Shown: positions 26,817 to 36,335, numbered from the stretch's first letter. The stretch: 64,000 bases of DNA from JAJDIA01 sp031555735 (GCA_031555735.1 JAVBUE010000016.1:1-64000); one strand, 5' to 3'. The notes: generated from the sequence alone by a model not told the origin. Program-made: numbers and translations.

Positions 26817-29290
26817 ATTAGCTCATTGTTTTCAATTGATAATATAACTTTGCTACCCCCTTTCAGCTCCCCGGAGATGAGCATTTTAGACAGGGGTCGT
26901 CTGAGTTCTTTGCGGATGGTGCCGATGATGGGGCGTGCTCCGAACTGTGCATTGAAGCCGGACATGACGATTGCCTGTTTGGCGTCGCTGGTTATTTCGA
27001 GGCTGATGTGTTTTTCCTCCAGTGATTTGAGTAGTTCCTTCAAATGGATATCGAAAATAAGCGTAGCGATTTTTTCCGTGATTGGGGCGAAGGGTACAAT
27101 TTCGGTTAACCTTCCCAGGAATTCCGGGCGGAAATACTCCTGCATCAGATCCAATAAGTCATTGTTTTGAGGAGTTGACCCTTTCTGGAATGCATCCACA
27201 ATAAACTGGCTGCCGATATTGGAGGTAAACAGGATCAGCGCATTGGAGAAATCGCCGACACGCCCCAGGCGGTCATGTAGTTTACCATCACTCAGGATTT
27301 GCAGGAATAAGTCAAATACCGAACGATGTGCCTTCTCTATTTCATCAAAGAGCACTACCGCGTAGGGTTTCTGCCGGATCTGGTTGACCAGCAGGCCGCC
27401 TTCTTCATACCCCACATATCCCGGAGGGGCGCCATAGAGCAGTGCCACCGAATGTTCTTCCTTAAACTCCGACATATCGAAACGGAGCATGGCCGTTTCA
27501 TCCTGGAAAAGAAATTCCGCCAGCGCCTTGGCTAATTCTGTCTTACCCGTACCGGTAGGTCCCAGGAAGAAGAACGATCCCATGGGTTGCCCTTTCTTGT
27601 TGAGTCCCGAGCGGGATTCATAGACCGCGTCCAGGATGATTTTGATGGCATGGTCTTGTCCCACCACCCGTTTTTTCAGGATACTCTCCGCCTGGATCAG
27701 TTTATCCCGTTCTTTCGACTGGATCTTTCCCAACGGGATACCCGTCTGTTTGGCAATTACGGCATACAGATCGGCGGCATCCACATGCGTCCGTTTATGC
27801 GTGGCCAGCGATTGCAACTGATCCAACACCGTCTGCAGATAGTGGAAACGATCAGCCAATGTTTCTATTTTGGCAAAATCCGTATCATCGTCCAGTTGTG
27901 CGATCAGCAGGCAACTTACTTTGCTGAACAGCTCATAATGCAGCCAGTTCAGTTCCGTGATCACGCTCACTTCGTCGGTTGCCTTCGCTTTCTCCTCTAA
28001 CTGCGCCCATTTTTCCCGGATCGACCGAATGTCTTTCTGCGCCATATCGTTGAGGGTACGGATCAGCGCCATTGTCCTGTCGATCAGATCGAATCCCGCA
28101 TCCGGGAGTGATTTCTCATTCAGGTAGCGCTTGGATAAGCGGATGGCATCGTGGATCACCGGGTCGGTTACTGTCAGATCATGGTATTTCTCGAACAGGC
28201 CGATCGCCCCTTTCAGGATGCGGAAGCATTGTTCGGCGTTGGGTTCTTCCAGGGTTATTTTCTCGAATTTGCGTACAAACTCTTTATCCGTCTCGATATG
28301 TTTGGTGAACCCGTCAATGGATGAGGTACAGATCAAGAGCAGGTTGCCTTTAGACAACGCCTGTTTTAGTATCTGCCCGCCTCCATTGAACGGACTTTGT
28401 TTATCCAGCAGTTTGTCCACCGACTCGATCACTAAGATGCACTGTTCCTGCGACTGAAGCTCGTTCAGCACTTTCTTGATCCGGTCTTCCACCTCCCCCT
28501 TATAACCAGCTTCGGCGGTGATAGAGGCCAGGTCGAGTTCGAATACCGTAGCGTTGCAAAGGAAGCCCGGCACGTCGGAGGCTGTGAGGCGATGTACGAA
28601 GCCGTTGATCAGGGATGTTTTACCCACGCCCGACTCTCCGGTAACCAACAGGTTGGATTTGGTTTTGCGGCCTAACACTTCGAACATGATCGCGATTTCA
28701 TGCTCAAAACCGATCACGGGATCGATCTCCCCACGCATCACCTGTTCGTTCTTGTTGATACAGTATTTCTGAACAGACTGAAAGGATGATTGTGGCTTAT
28801 ACCCGGCCGCCTTTTCCGGACGGGAAGGGGAGGAGGTATGCTCCATCACTTCCGGGACGGTCAGGGGGAATAGTTTCAGTTGCTCGAACGTGAAGCCTAC
28901 GCCGGGTGTCACCAGCGACGCCAGCAGGCATACCGGAGTCAGTTCATCCAGGTTGCCTTTCGCCTGGTAGTTTTCCGCCTCTTTGACTACTGTCAGTGAG
29001 CTGGTGTCTAAGAAGAGCGGGTCGGCAACCCGTCCTGTTTTGGGATACAGGCTGATTTGCACATCCGCCCATTCCAACAGGTAATAGTAATCCTTGCCAA
29101 GCCGCTCAAGCCATGCGGCCAGCCCGATCTCTTTATGTAACAAGGCTTTCAGCAGATGAGCCGGCAGGATGGAGGCATGACATACCTCTTTGGCATACTC
29201 CCTGGCGATGTGGAACACTCTTTCCGCATCATCCGACAATTTGTAGGACGACAGCTTCAGCTCTTCACTCAATTTCGTGTATTCTCCCAT
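26804..29290 (-). CDS. tssH: ClpV (TssH) sheath-recycling AAA+ ATPase
   Basis: The 828-residue protein has a Clp N-domain (residues 1-150), a first AAA+ module with GESGVGKTSL near 220, a coiled middle domain, and a second AAA+ module with GPTGTGKTEL near 570 and VVLFDEIEKAH. The first module's Walker B region (CILVIESVDKL) has Glu-Ser where Asp-Glu is usual, so the first ring may be catalytically weak. ClpV unfolds contracted sheath for reuse. Confidence 0.9.
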   Translation of the reverse strand: MGEYTKLSEELKLSSYKLSDDAERVFHIAREYAKEVCHASILPAHLLKALLHKEIGLAAWLERLGKDYYYLLEWADVQISLYPKTGRVADPLFLDTSSLTVVKEAENYQAKGNLDELTPVCLLASLVTPGVGFTFEQLKLFPLTVPEVMEHTSSPSRPEKAAGYKPQSSFQSVQKYCINKNEQVMRGEIDPVIGFEHEIAIMFEVLGRKTKSNLLVTGESGVGKTSLINGFVHRLTASDVPGFLCNATVFELDLASITAEAGYKGEVEDRIKKVLNELQSQEQCILVIESVDKLLDKQSPFNGGGQILKQALSKGNLLLICTSSIDGFTKHIETDKEFVRKFEKITLEEPNAEQCFRILKGAIGLFEKYHDLTVTDPVIHDAIRLSKRYLNEKSLPDAGFDLIDRTMALIRTLNDMAQKDIRSIREKWAQLEEKAKATDEVSVITELNWLHYELFSKVSCLLIAQLDDDTDFAKIETLADRFHYLQTVLDQLQSLATHKRTHVDAADLYAVIAKQTGIPLGKIQSKERDKLIQAESILKKRVVGQDHAIKIILDAVYESRSGLNKKGQPMGSFFFLGPTGTGKTELAKALAEFLFQDETAMLRFDMSEFKEEHSVALLYGAPPGYVGYEEGGLLVNQIRQKPYAVVLFDEIEKAHRSVFDLFLQILSDGKLHDRLGRVGDFSNALILFTSNIGSQFIVDAFQKGSTPQNNDLLDLMQEYFRPEFLGRLTEIVPFAPITEKIATLIFDIHLKELLKSLEEKHISLEITSDAKQAIVMSGFNAQFGARPIIGTIRKELRRPLSKMLISGELKGGSKVILSIENNELIWKF

Positions 29291-29305
29291 GGCATCTTTC
29301 CCTTT

Positions 29306-30652
29306 TTAAAAACAAACCCCTATACCGGCCACATGCTTGGTTTTACCCATAAAATCCTGGAAATCTTTTTCCAACGCGAAACGATACTCGAAGGTGTAAC
29401 GAAGAACGATCGGGCCTACCTTTACCAACGCACCCAATTCGGGAGTGACCGCGCTGTGTATTTTCAGCGAAGGATCGTCGGACGGTTTGTCTCTGTCGTA
29501 TTCCCATTCACCCATCCCCGTATATCCCACACCCCAGAAGATCCAGGCGGGTTTATACACCATGAGCGTCCAGCCGAATGATGCATCCAGTTCCGGCAGT
29601 TTGGCTTGCTCGTAGTTGTTGCGTATGGATTCGAACACGTCGGTATTCAGCCGTAAGGAGAAATAGCCTCCCACCTTACGCTCTTTATAGGTTCCCACCG
29701 ATATACCGATGGGTGTATTATCCGCGTATTCATACAGGATGGTTTGCGCGCGTTGCTTGCGGCCTTCGATTATCCCGTTCACCTCTTTCAGCCGCAGGGT
29801 GGCATCCAGCGTATTGGTGCAGGATTGGTTCACCACGATCTCGTAATATTTTTTGGCATCCAGGTATTCTCCCGCAGCAAAATGCCGTTCCGCCTTTTCG
29901 TAATAGGTGGTGCAATTACTGTAAAAGAGGGTCTGTGCCTCAATCGCCTGGTTCTTCGCATACTGATCTTCGAAATTGTACGAGAAGATTTTCCGGTAGT
30001 TGGTATAGGCATCCAGGTAGCGGCCTTCTCTAAACGAATCATCTCCCTGTTTCCGGAAGAGGAGCATGGAATCGATGTTGGCAATCTTTTCCTGCACCTG
30101 GGCGATATTCTCCGCATCCGTGCATTGCAGCGAGAGTGTGAACAGGTCTTGTGCTTCTTTGTATGCCGAATTTCTGAACAGTTCCATTCCTTTATTATAG
30201 TTCTCACGGAAACAGCCAACGCCGACTGTCGCGTTCGGATCCGACACCTTGAATAATTTCGATTCGTTGGGTTGCAGATCCAGCTTCGTCCGTATGGGGA
30301 TAAAACCCGGTGAGGTGATGGTCACAATCCGGTTTTCGTATGAGGTACCTTTGTACCGTCCGATGATAAACCGGATATAGTAATAGGTTAGGCCGTCTTT
30401 TTCCTCCGTGCTATAGGGCTTTACCGGTATCTCCGATTCCATTTCGGTAAACTGGAGGGGGATATGGCTGGAACAATAGACGGTGATCCCGCCCTGTTTG
30501 CCTCCCGCGTTCCGGATGTCCGGATCGATATCCGCGAATATGCCTATATTAGTATTACTTATTTCTTCGATTTCCAATACCCTTTGGGCAAGGATTGGTT
30601 CAGCGAATAGAAAAAAAGAGAGTGCGATTGCGATATTTATACAATGATTCAT
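29306..30652 (-). CDS. Exported TPR protein with C-terminal outer-membrane-like beta domain
   Basis: The 448-residue protein has a signal peptide (ALSFFLFAEPILAQ), a beta domain to about residue 150, at least three TPR-like helical pairs (GMELFRNSAYKEAQDLFTL, GDDSFREGRYLDAYTNYRK, AERHFAAGEYLDAKKYYEI) and about 130 residues of beta strands ending in aromatic residues (GIGVCF). This suggests a periplasmic/outer-membrane protein. It lies 15 nt before clpV and overlaps the upstream gene by ATGA. Confidence 0.65.
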   Translation of the reverse strand: MNHCINIAIALSFFLFAEPILAQRVLEIEEISNTNIGIFADIDPDIRNAGGKQGGITVYCSSHIPLQFTEMESEIPVKPYSTEEKDGLTYYYIRFIIGRYKGTSYENRIVTITSPGFIPIRTKLDLQPNESKLFKVSDPNATVGVGCFRENYNKGMELFRNSAYKEAQDLFTLSLQCTDAENIAQVQEKIANIDSMLLFRKQGDDSFREGRYLDAYTNYRKIFSYNFEDQYAKNQAIEAQTLFYSNCTTYYEKAERHFAAGEYLDAKKYYEIVVNQSCTNTLDATLRLKEVNGIIEGRKQRAQTILYEYADNTPIGISVGTYKERKVGGYFSLRLNTDVFESIRNNYEQAKLPELDASFGWTLMVYKPAWIFWGVGYTGMGEWEYDRDKPSDDPSLKIHSAVTPELGALVKVGPIVLRYTFEYRFALEKDFQDFMGKTKHVAGIGVCF

Positions 30653-31644
30653 GGTTCTATGATTTTTTGCATGTTAAAACTGTTTACATTGAATAGCTCT
30701 CCTTTTGTTTTTGCTTGTGGAGGTTGCCATGACCGGACGTAGATCATAGGGCGATTCTCATCGACAAAGTCGATCATCAGAAAAAGATATCCGATATCGT
30801 TGTAGCTGGAGGAACCCCAAACCTGTTTTAAGGTTACGCCATATATTTTTTCATGTTTCGGATGCCTGATCACATCGATGTCTTCAAATTTCACATCGAT
30901 GTATCTGTTCTTTGAAAAAGTGGTTTTTAGATTCTTAATGTATTCGGGTTTATCCAGTACGGTATAGACGATTTGGTTATCCCCTAACAATTTGTTGATG
31001 CTCATGTCTCTGTCTTTGAGCCTTTTCACCACTTTGCCTGTGATGATGAGCGCCTGGTCGCTAAATACAGATTCGATGAACTCCGCGTCTTTGATATTAT
31101 ACGCCGTACGGAAATTCTCTACAAATTCGATGATTTTCTGCCGTCTGCCAAAGTCGTCTAAGGAGATATATTCAGACAGTATCTCTTTGTAGTTTGTCTC
31201 TTCGATGGAGATATTCACGCCATCGATCAGTCCGGAAGCGGTGAAGTCGATCGCGATCGTCTGGTTTTGTTTTCCTTCAGGGGCATTGGTGATATGCACG
31301 GGTATGTTTCGTATCTGGTAGCCTCCGGAACTTTTCTGTAGGCATATTTCGCTGATGAAGCGGGTAGGACAGTACATCGTCCAGGTTTTCCATAGCGCCA
31401 CGACCCTGTTCCTGGCGCCCGGTGCGAACAGCGAAGCGGGCAGATCCGGCCGGTCGCTTTGCCGGTTATACGCCGCGTTGGATAAGTTGATGAAGGTGGA
31501 GACGTTATCTTCGATGGTATTCTTCAGCTTGTCGTTCGATACGCCATCCTTGATGGTGAACCACACCCTCTCGGTCTGCGCCAGACCGGCCACATGCATC
31601 GACAGCAGCATACTTATCACCACGATGACACTCGACTTTCTCAT
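30649..31644 (-). CDS. Exported protein, possible NTF2-like C-terminal domain
   Basis: From ATG 31644 the protein is 331 residues with signal peptide ending HVAGLAQ. The second half has an NTF2-like pattern: helix IIEFVENFRTAYNIKDAEFIE, a strand with ALIITG, then GVTLKQVWGSSSYNDIGYLFLMIDF and a closing IYVRSWQP. The N-terminal half is uncharacterised. It is coupled to the TPR protein by ATGA. The longer frame from 31863 would overlap the previous gene by 209 nt and is not preferred. Confidence 0.55.
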   Translation of the reverse strand: MRKSSVIVVISMLLSMHVAGLAQTERVWFTIKDGVSNDKLKNTIEDNVSTFINLSNAAYNRQSDRPDLPASLFAPGARNRVVALWKTWTMYCPTRFISEICLQKSSGGYQIRNIPVHITNAPEGKQNQTIAIDFTASGLIDGVNISIEETNYKEILSEYISLDDFGRRQKIIEFVENFRTAYNIKDAEFIESVFSDQALIITGKVVKRLKDRDMSINKLLGDNQIVYTVLDKPEYIKNLKTTFSKNRYIDVKFEDIDVIRHPKHEKIYGVTLKQVWGSSSYNDIGYLFLMIDFVDENRPMIYVRSWQPPQAKTKGELFNVNSFNMQKIIEP

Positions 31645-31654
31645 TGAAAACAGA

Positions 31655-32785
31655 TTAGTTGAAAATTTCAGCATACAAATTCTTGATATTATCTTGAGGG
31701 ATGTTAGAATAAAAATCAGCATGGATGGTACCTGTTGCATCAAACAGGCTGTCGATGGGGGTATCGATAAACAGGATATGTGTGTATTCAAACTGTTTGT
31801 TCTGAAATACAACGGTGGTCCTGATCCTCCCGTCGCCTCCTTGCTGCGAGGCGGTGAATACATTGAATTCCCGCCTGAAGAAATCCATGAACCGGTTGAT
31901 GCTCATTTCGTATGCGGGAGAGAAATTGCCATACATACGGTGCTGTATGCGGAACTTGATATGTGGATTGGGGCAGTGTTCCAGGATGTAATTAGAGAGT
32001 GTCTCTTCCGGGTAGGATGGGTCGCATACCAGTTCGAACACGGAATCATTCTTTGTATAGTAGGTGTCGGAGTTGATCGCCTGGATGGCATAGGTGGTAC
32101 CTTTATAGACAAGGATATCGCCGTTGTGTGGCTCCAGGTCGCTTGCCGTGACCGGCTTCTTGCTGTATGTGGTATCTGCCTGTGTGTTTTGCATCAGTTG
32201 ATCGTACAGGATGCCGTCGGATTCTTTTTTGTTGTATCCCCAGATCAGTTCCCGGTTGGCGGGGAATTGGAGATGCAGCATACTGGTGGTGTCGAATTCC
32301 CAGATCGCGTCGTACGCAATGCCTACCTTGATGAGGGTGAAGCGCGCCGGCTCGTTCATGTTGTCTAACACCATCCCGATATCTTTCTGCGGATGGTTAA
32401 ACAGGTCTGTGCCGTTGAACCGGAGGCTGATCTTGCTTTTCTCGGCGATCCTGCGGGCATGGTCCTTATCTTTTACGACGACTAATTCAAGCATGAGCCG
32501 CTCGATGAAATCACACACGGGTTTGTTGATGATCAGTTTGGTCTCGTTACTGAACAGCGAGATGCCCAGGTGGTCTATTTGCTGCTTGTCGTTGTGGAGG
32601 ATGGCCACCGACTTATGCTTGCTTATTTCAGGGATGCGTATGATCGTATCCTTCGCGCCGAGCTTGTCTTGTGGCAGGTAAGCGGCAATCTCTTCCAGTT
32701 TCCGGAAAGCAAACGGGGAGGTTTGTCCGATGCTGTAGGGCTGTATGCAGACAAAGAGGATGATATGCAGCAGTAGTGTTCTCAT
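31655..32785 (-). CDS. Exported protein of unknown function
   Basis: The 376-residue protein has a signal peptide (LLLHIILFVCIQPYSIGQ). No family comes to mind. It is a mixed alpha/beta protein without membrane helices, with a tail that contains VVFQNKQFEYTHILFIDTP and ends NLYAEIFN. It overlaps the HTH regulator stop by ATGA and precedes the 331-residue exported protein by 10 nt, so it probably forms a complex with the two downstream envelope proteins. Confidence 0.5.
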   Translation of the reverse strand: MRTLLLHIILFVCIQPYSIGQTSPFAFRKLEEIAAYLPQDKLGAKDTIIRIPEISKHKSVAILHNDKQQIDHLGISLFSNETKLIINKPVCDFIERLMLELVVVKDKDHARRIAEKSKISLRFNGTDLFNHPQKDIGMVLDNMNEPARFTLIKVGIAYDAIWEFDTTSMLHLQFPANRELIWGYNKKESDGILYDQLMQNTQADTTYSKKPVTASDLEPHNGDILVYKGTTYAIQAINSDTYYTKNDSVFELVCDPSYPEETLSNYILEHCPNPHIKFRIQHRMYGNFSPAYEMSINRFMDFFRREFNVFTASQQGGDGRIRTTVVFQNKQFEYTHILFIDTPIDSLFDATGTIHADFYSNIPQDNIKNLYAEIFN

Positions 32786-33144
32786 TGCGTGATTTCTTTA
32801 TTACCCGACAATGCCTGGAGTTCACTGAAATAATGGATTGTCTTTGCAATAAACTCATGCATCATTTCATTGCGGATCTCTATTTTTATGATAATATTTG
32901 CCGATTTATTGTCGAATATCTCCGTGTTCTCGTGTGAAAGATGCTGGAAGAAATCATAGTCGAGCTTATCACTGATTAAACGTAACAGGTCAAGCTTAAT
33001 CTCCTGGCGGGTAAATATACTATATACATTTGTGCGGGATGTATTGAGCATTTCGCCAAATCTTGTGGGAGAGATTTGCTTTTTTTCGGTGATTTCTTTC
33101 ACTAACTTCCCCATATGGAGCTTTTTGTGGCTGCCACTTTCCAT
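32782..33144 (-). CDS. Small HTH protein heading the secretion operon
   Basis: From ATG 33144 the protein is 120 residues. Residues 10-60 look like an XRE-type helix-turn-helix (LVKEITEKKQISPTRFGEML, then SRTNVYSIFTRQEI). A Bacteroidota -7 box at 33182-33189 predicts a transcript start downstream of the ATG at 33180, so 33144 is favoured. As the first gene of a ~26-kb train it is the obvious candidate for its regulator. The C-terminal half is helical and may be a sensor. Confidence 0.65.
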   Translation of the reverse strand: MESGSHKKLHMGKLVKEITEKKQISPTRFGEMLNTSRTNVYSIFTRQEIKLDLLRLISDKLDYDFFQHLSHENTEIFDNKSANIIIKIEIRNEMMHEFIAKTIHYFSELQALSGNKEITQ

Positions 33145-33181
33145 GTTCGTATCAGTAGATATTTTAAATACTATGTTCATC

Positions 33182-33189
33182 CAAAAGTA
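33182..33189 (-). promoter_or_regulatory. Candidate -7 box of the secretion operon
   Basis: Read on the minus strand this is TACTTTTG, matching TAnnTTTG. The transcript would begin close to 33176, giving a short leader before ATG 33144. No clear TTTG-type -33 element was found, which suits a regulated promoter. Confidence 0.5.
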
Positions 33190-33451
33190 GAGGGTTTGTT
33201 TTAGTTTGTAAAGGAAATAATGTCGATTTTTTGTCGAATAAATTTGAAAAAAAGTGACACTGTTCCATTCTTGTTTTTCTGATTTCTTACTATATATGAT
33301 GGAAGAGTGACAAACTGTGACAGATTCCAATAGAAAAAGTGTGAAAAAAAATATTGCTTGAACTAAAAGCCGTATATTTAGTGCGTAATAGTATTGCAAA
33401 CACACAACGAAGAAATACCTTTATGCGGATGCAGTATTGCCGTCATACGGT

Positions 33452-33555
33452 ACATTTAGTTGTTCCACCCGGGTGAGACACTTGTCCCACCCCGCTGGGA
33501 CACATGTCCCACCAAGGTGGAACATGTGTCCCAGCGGGGTGGAGCAACTAAATGT
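33452..33555. repeat. Nested palindrome array (CCACC-NN-GGTGG family), copy 1
   Basis: A ~104-bp inverted repeat with outer arms ACATTTAGTTG/CAACTAAATGT encloses perfect 21-bp arms at 33487-33507 and 33522-33542 around a small palindrome CCACCAAGGTGG. It can extrude as a long cruciform. It occupies the 500-bp divergent gap between the secretion operon and the T9SS gene. Elsewhere in this gap (33190-33451, 33556-33652) I see only AT-rich sequence. Confidence 0.85.
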
Positions 33556-33652
33556 TCGGCATCGTGACAAGAGAAGATCGTATCCGGTGCATTACATCTA
33601 CCTGTTTCCCGCTACACTATCCGGACAAACTTTATATACATACTATATACAC

Positions 33653-34933
33653 ATGAAAAACCTGTTTTTAACATTCGCAATCGCTTTACTCACACCGCCA
33701 GTCATGCACGGGCAGACAACGGCGGTGGGGGATACGCAGAATCCCGGGATTTTTAACATTTCACATTCCCGCGCCTTTTATACCTTTCTGGGGGAAATCG
33801 AGGATCCCAAAGATCAATGGGCGTCGAAGGAAGGATTGCCGTTCGGGTGTGTCATCCAGTATCAATCAAGCATGACAAGGGAGGTGTGCGTGGCTTTTTA
33901 TACGACGCATAAAGCACAGTTCACGAGCGAATATGGTGAACTCGTATCCGGGAGGTCGATATTTGGCTATGACGGGGATGACATGAAGTATCTGAAACCG
34001 GACGACCTGCCAACGATGATCAAATTGTATGAAGACACCTGTTTGCTACAGCCCGGTATTCCGGAACACGAATATTATACTACGGCATATATCAAGCCCT
34101 GGGACGGCTTTTGCGATGTGGATGGGGAACGAATCCCCTTCCGGGGACCTATCGCCGTGGCGATCACGGATGCTCAAACAAACGAACTGCTTTATCTCAC
34201 CGATAATTATTACGTTGGAGATTTTAATCATAACTATATCAGCTATGTACAGGTAAAACCGATCATCGGCGATCGCTCTGTAACATTGGAGGTCTCCACG
34301 TTCTTTAATGGTGAAGGGGAAGGTGTTTTGCTTTTTGGCCATTTCACCGCTTGCTATTTAAGTGGCGGGATGTCAGTGGACGTGTATGATGACGGCATTG
34401 ACGGCATCATCAAAGAAACAAGAAGGATTTACCTCAGTGATTTTATTGCCTATCAGAAATTAGGCAGGGTGAAAGGGAATTCTTCCATTCAGAAGTTCCG
34501 GTTCGAACTAATAGACCGGAAAACCGGCGAACCCTTTATTCCGGATGAAATGACCGTATATGATGTAAGTTTTATGGTCATCGACGATATCAAAACATAT
34601 CCTACAGGAATACGTTCCGGAGATGTACGTTCCAAAAGCGGTCTCCTGAAAAAGCCCGCCCTGTCTTCCACCACCGGGATGATGGGTGTCCCGGAGGCGA
34701 TCGAGCTCTCTGTTTCCGACAACGGATCCGCCCTTCACGTATATGGCCTACAGCCGTCTGATATGACCTGCCGGATCTATGATTTTTCCGGCAAGCTGCT
34801 GCTCAGCCAACGCATCCATTCCCCGATCCAGTCGGTCGATATCTCCAACCTGCCTAAAGGAGTCTATATTGTCCGGATCGATGAGCACAAGCAGGGAACG
34901 ACGAAAAGTTATACGCGGAAAATCACCAAATAA
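33653..34933 (+). CDS. Secreted protein with type IX secretion C-terminal sorting domain
   Basis: From ATG 33653 the protein is 426 residues with a signal peptide (LFLTFAIALLTPPVMHGQ). The last ~75 residues form a T9SS type A sorting domain: IYDFSGKLLLSQ, VDISNLPKGVYIVRI and a basic end (TKSYTRKITK). The body (residues 25-340) has no family I recognise. It should be exported across the outer membrane and anchored or released, provided the organism has a T9SS, which is not in this window. Confidence 0.8.
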   Translation: MKNLFLTFAIALLTPPVMHGQTTAVGDTQNPGIFNISHSRAFYTFLGEIEDPKDQWASKEGLPFGCVIQYQSSMTREVCVAFYTTHKAQFTSEYGELVSGRSIFGYDGDDMKYLKPDDLPTMIKLYEDTCLLQPGIPEHEYYTTAYIKPWDGFCDVDGERIPFRGPIAVAITDAQTNELLYLTDNYYVGDFNHNYISYVQVKPIIGDRSVTLEVSTFFNGEGEGVLLFGHFTACYLSGGMSVDVYDDGIDGIIKETRRIYLSDFIAYQKLGRVKGNSSIQKFRFELIDRKTGEPFIPDEMTVYDVSFMVIDDIKTYPTGIRSGDVRSKSGLLKKPALSSTTGMMGVPEAIELSVSDNGSALHVYGLQPSDMTCRIYDFSGKLLLSQRIHSPIQSVDISNLPKGVYIVRIDEHKQGTTKSYTRKITK

Positions 34934-34973
34934 GTGTGGCTGTAACCCTGCGGCGGCGTAATAGATAAGGTAT

Positions 34974-36335
34974 ATGAAGAAGTATGTCCTCTTGTTGCTT
35001 TCCGTGCTGTGTTGCCAATGCAACGCATGGGATCCGGATATGCCGCAGGGGAAATCGTTTATCAAACAAGATCGGTTGCCGGCCTGTTCGATAGTCGAGA
35101 CAGACAAGTCCGGCGTCCATATCCAATGGCGGATCCGGATGGACGCCCTGTTGAATACTTCGCTGGATCAGGTACGTTTCTATTATGCGGAAGACAACGG
35201 GCTGCCGGATCCTGCCTGGCAGTCGCTCGATCTGAGCGGACGGTTTGCAGGGCATACGGAGGTCGATCTCACACTTTCCAACCTCAAACCCGCCACCGCA
35301 TACCGCTACCGTCTCTATCTGGCGAATCCGTTTACGGAAGATTATCCCGTTCAATCCCGGTTTACCACCCGTCCCGCCGCATGGGTACAGACGGGCGTTG
35401 TTCCTCCTGCCGTGCACGGACGACAGGTGGTAAAGGCGGGCGGCCAAACGATCCTGATCACGGATTATACCTGCGCTGCCGGTTTCACGATCACTCGTCC
35501 GCCCCTGGAACATAACCAACTGTGGGCCTTTGATCCGGCGGGCATGGAATGGAAGTATATCACCCAGGCTCCTTTTATCGGACGGACGCAGTTCGTTTGC
35601 TTTGGTTTGCATGACCAGGTGTTTATCGGTTTGGGCTACCGGCATACCGGTATCGTACGCAACATCTATTCGTATGTGGACTGGTGGTGCTATGATCTGA
35701 AAACGGACACTTGGACACGCAAGAAAGATTTCGGGGGACTCAAAGACAATCTGATGACGTTTTTCAGCGCCGCCGGAAAAGGCTATATGCTCTCCGGCTC
35801 GGAAACGAATGAACAGGAACTGCCCGAACATGGCCGGGAATCATTGCATCTGTACGAATATCAACCGCTCACGGATACCTGGAAAGAAAAAGCGCCTTTC
35901 CCGGGACAAAAACTCACACGCGGCGCTTCGTTTGTCATCGGCGACAGGGCATGGGTGTATGGCGGGACCTATGGCGGGTATAGTTATGTGGATGAGAATT
36001 TCTCGGAATACATGCCGGCCTATTATGTGGATGATGTGTGGGAATATGAGTGCCTGAACGATCGGTGGCATAAGCGATCGGTTTTCCCCGGGGGGGATCG
36101 TACGCAAATGGCCAACGGGGTGGCCGCCGGAAACAAAGGGTTTGCCGGATGCGGACTGGCGGAAGTGAACTATGAAGCCGTCTGGCCACTGGATTGGTGG
36201 GGGTATCTGCCGGAAACGGACGAATGGATCGCTTACCCGGCTCCTCCATTCCAGCCGGATTTCACCTTCGAACAGGAGGGGATCGTTTTTATCGGGAAAA
36301 ATGACGGTGAATTGTGCAAATACATCGAATGGTAG
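34974..36335 (+). CDS. Kelch-repeat lipoprotein 1
   Basis: The 453-residue protein has a lipoprotein signal (LLLLSVLCCQC) followed by the acidic DPDMP motif. A fibronectin-like beta domain comes next (to about 130), then kelch-type blades with repeated WWCYDLKTDTW, YEYQPLTDTWKEKAPFPG and VWEYECLNDRWHKRSVFPGG units. The beta-propeller probably binds glycans or proteins at the cell surface. It is the first of four paralogues in tandem. Confidence 0.83.
   Translation: MKKYVLLLLSVLCCQCNAWDPDMPQGKSFIKQDRLPACSIVETDKSGVHIQWRIRMDALLNTSLDQVRFYYAEDNGLPDPAWQSLDLSGRFAGHTEVDLTLSNLKPATAYRYRLYLANPFTEDYPVQSRFTTRPAAWVQTGVVPPAVHGRQVVKAGGQTILITDYTCAAGFTITRPPLEHNQLWAFDPAGMEWKYITQAPFIGRTQFVCFGLHDQVFIGLGYRHTGIVRNIYSYVDWWCYDLKTDTWTRKKDFGGLKDNLMTFFSAAGKGYMLSGSETNEQELPEHGRESLHLYEYQPLTDTWKEKAPFPGQKLTRGASFVIGDRAWVYGGTYGGYSYVDENFSEYMPAYYVDDVWEYECLNDRWHKRSVFPGGDRTQMANGVAAGNKGFAGCGLAEVNYEAVWPLDWWGYLPETDEWIAYPAPPFQPDFTFEQEGIVFIGKNDGELCKYIEW

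Noticed and set aside
31645..31863. N-terminal extension of the 331-residue exported protein
   Set aside because: It overlaps the previous gene by 209 nt and would bury the signal peptide.
6534..33144. Standard subtype i or iii type VI system
   Set aside because: TssJ, TssL and TssM are absent and I could not recognise TssN-TssR; a profile search would be needed to settle subtype iii.
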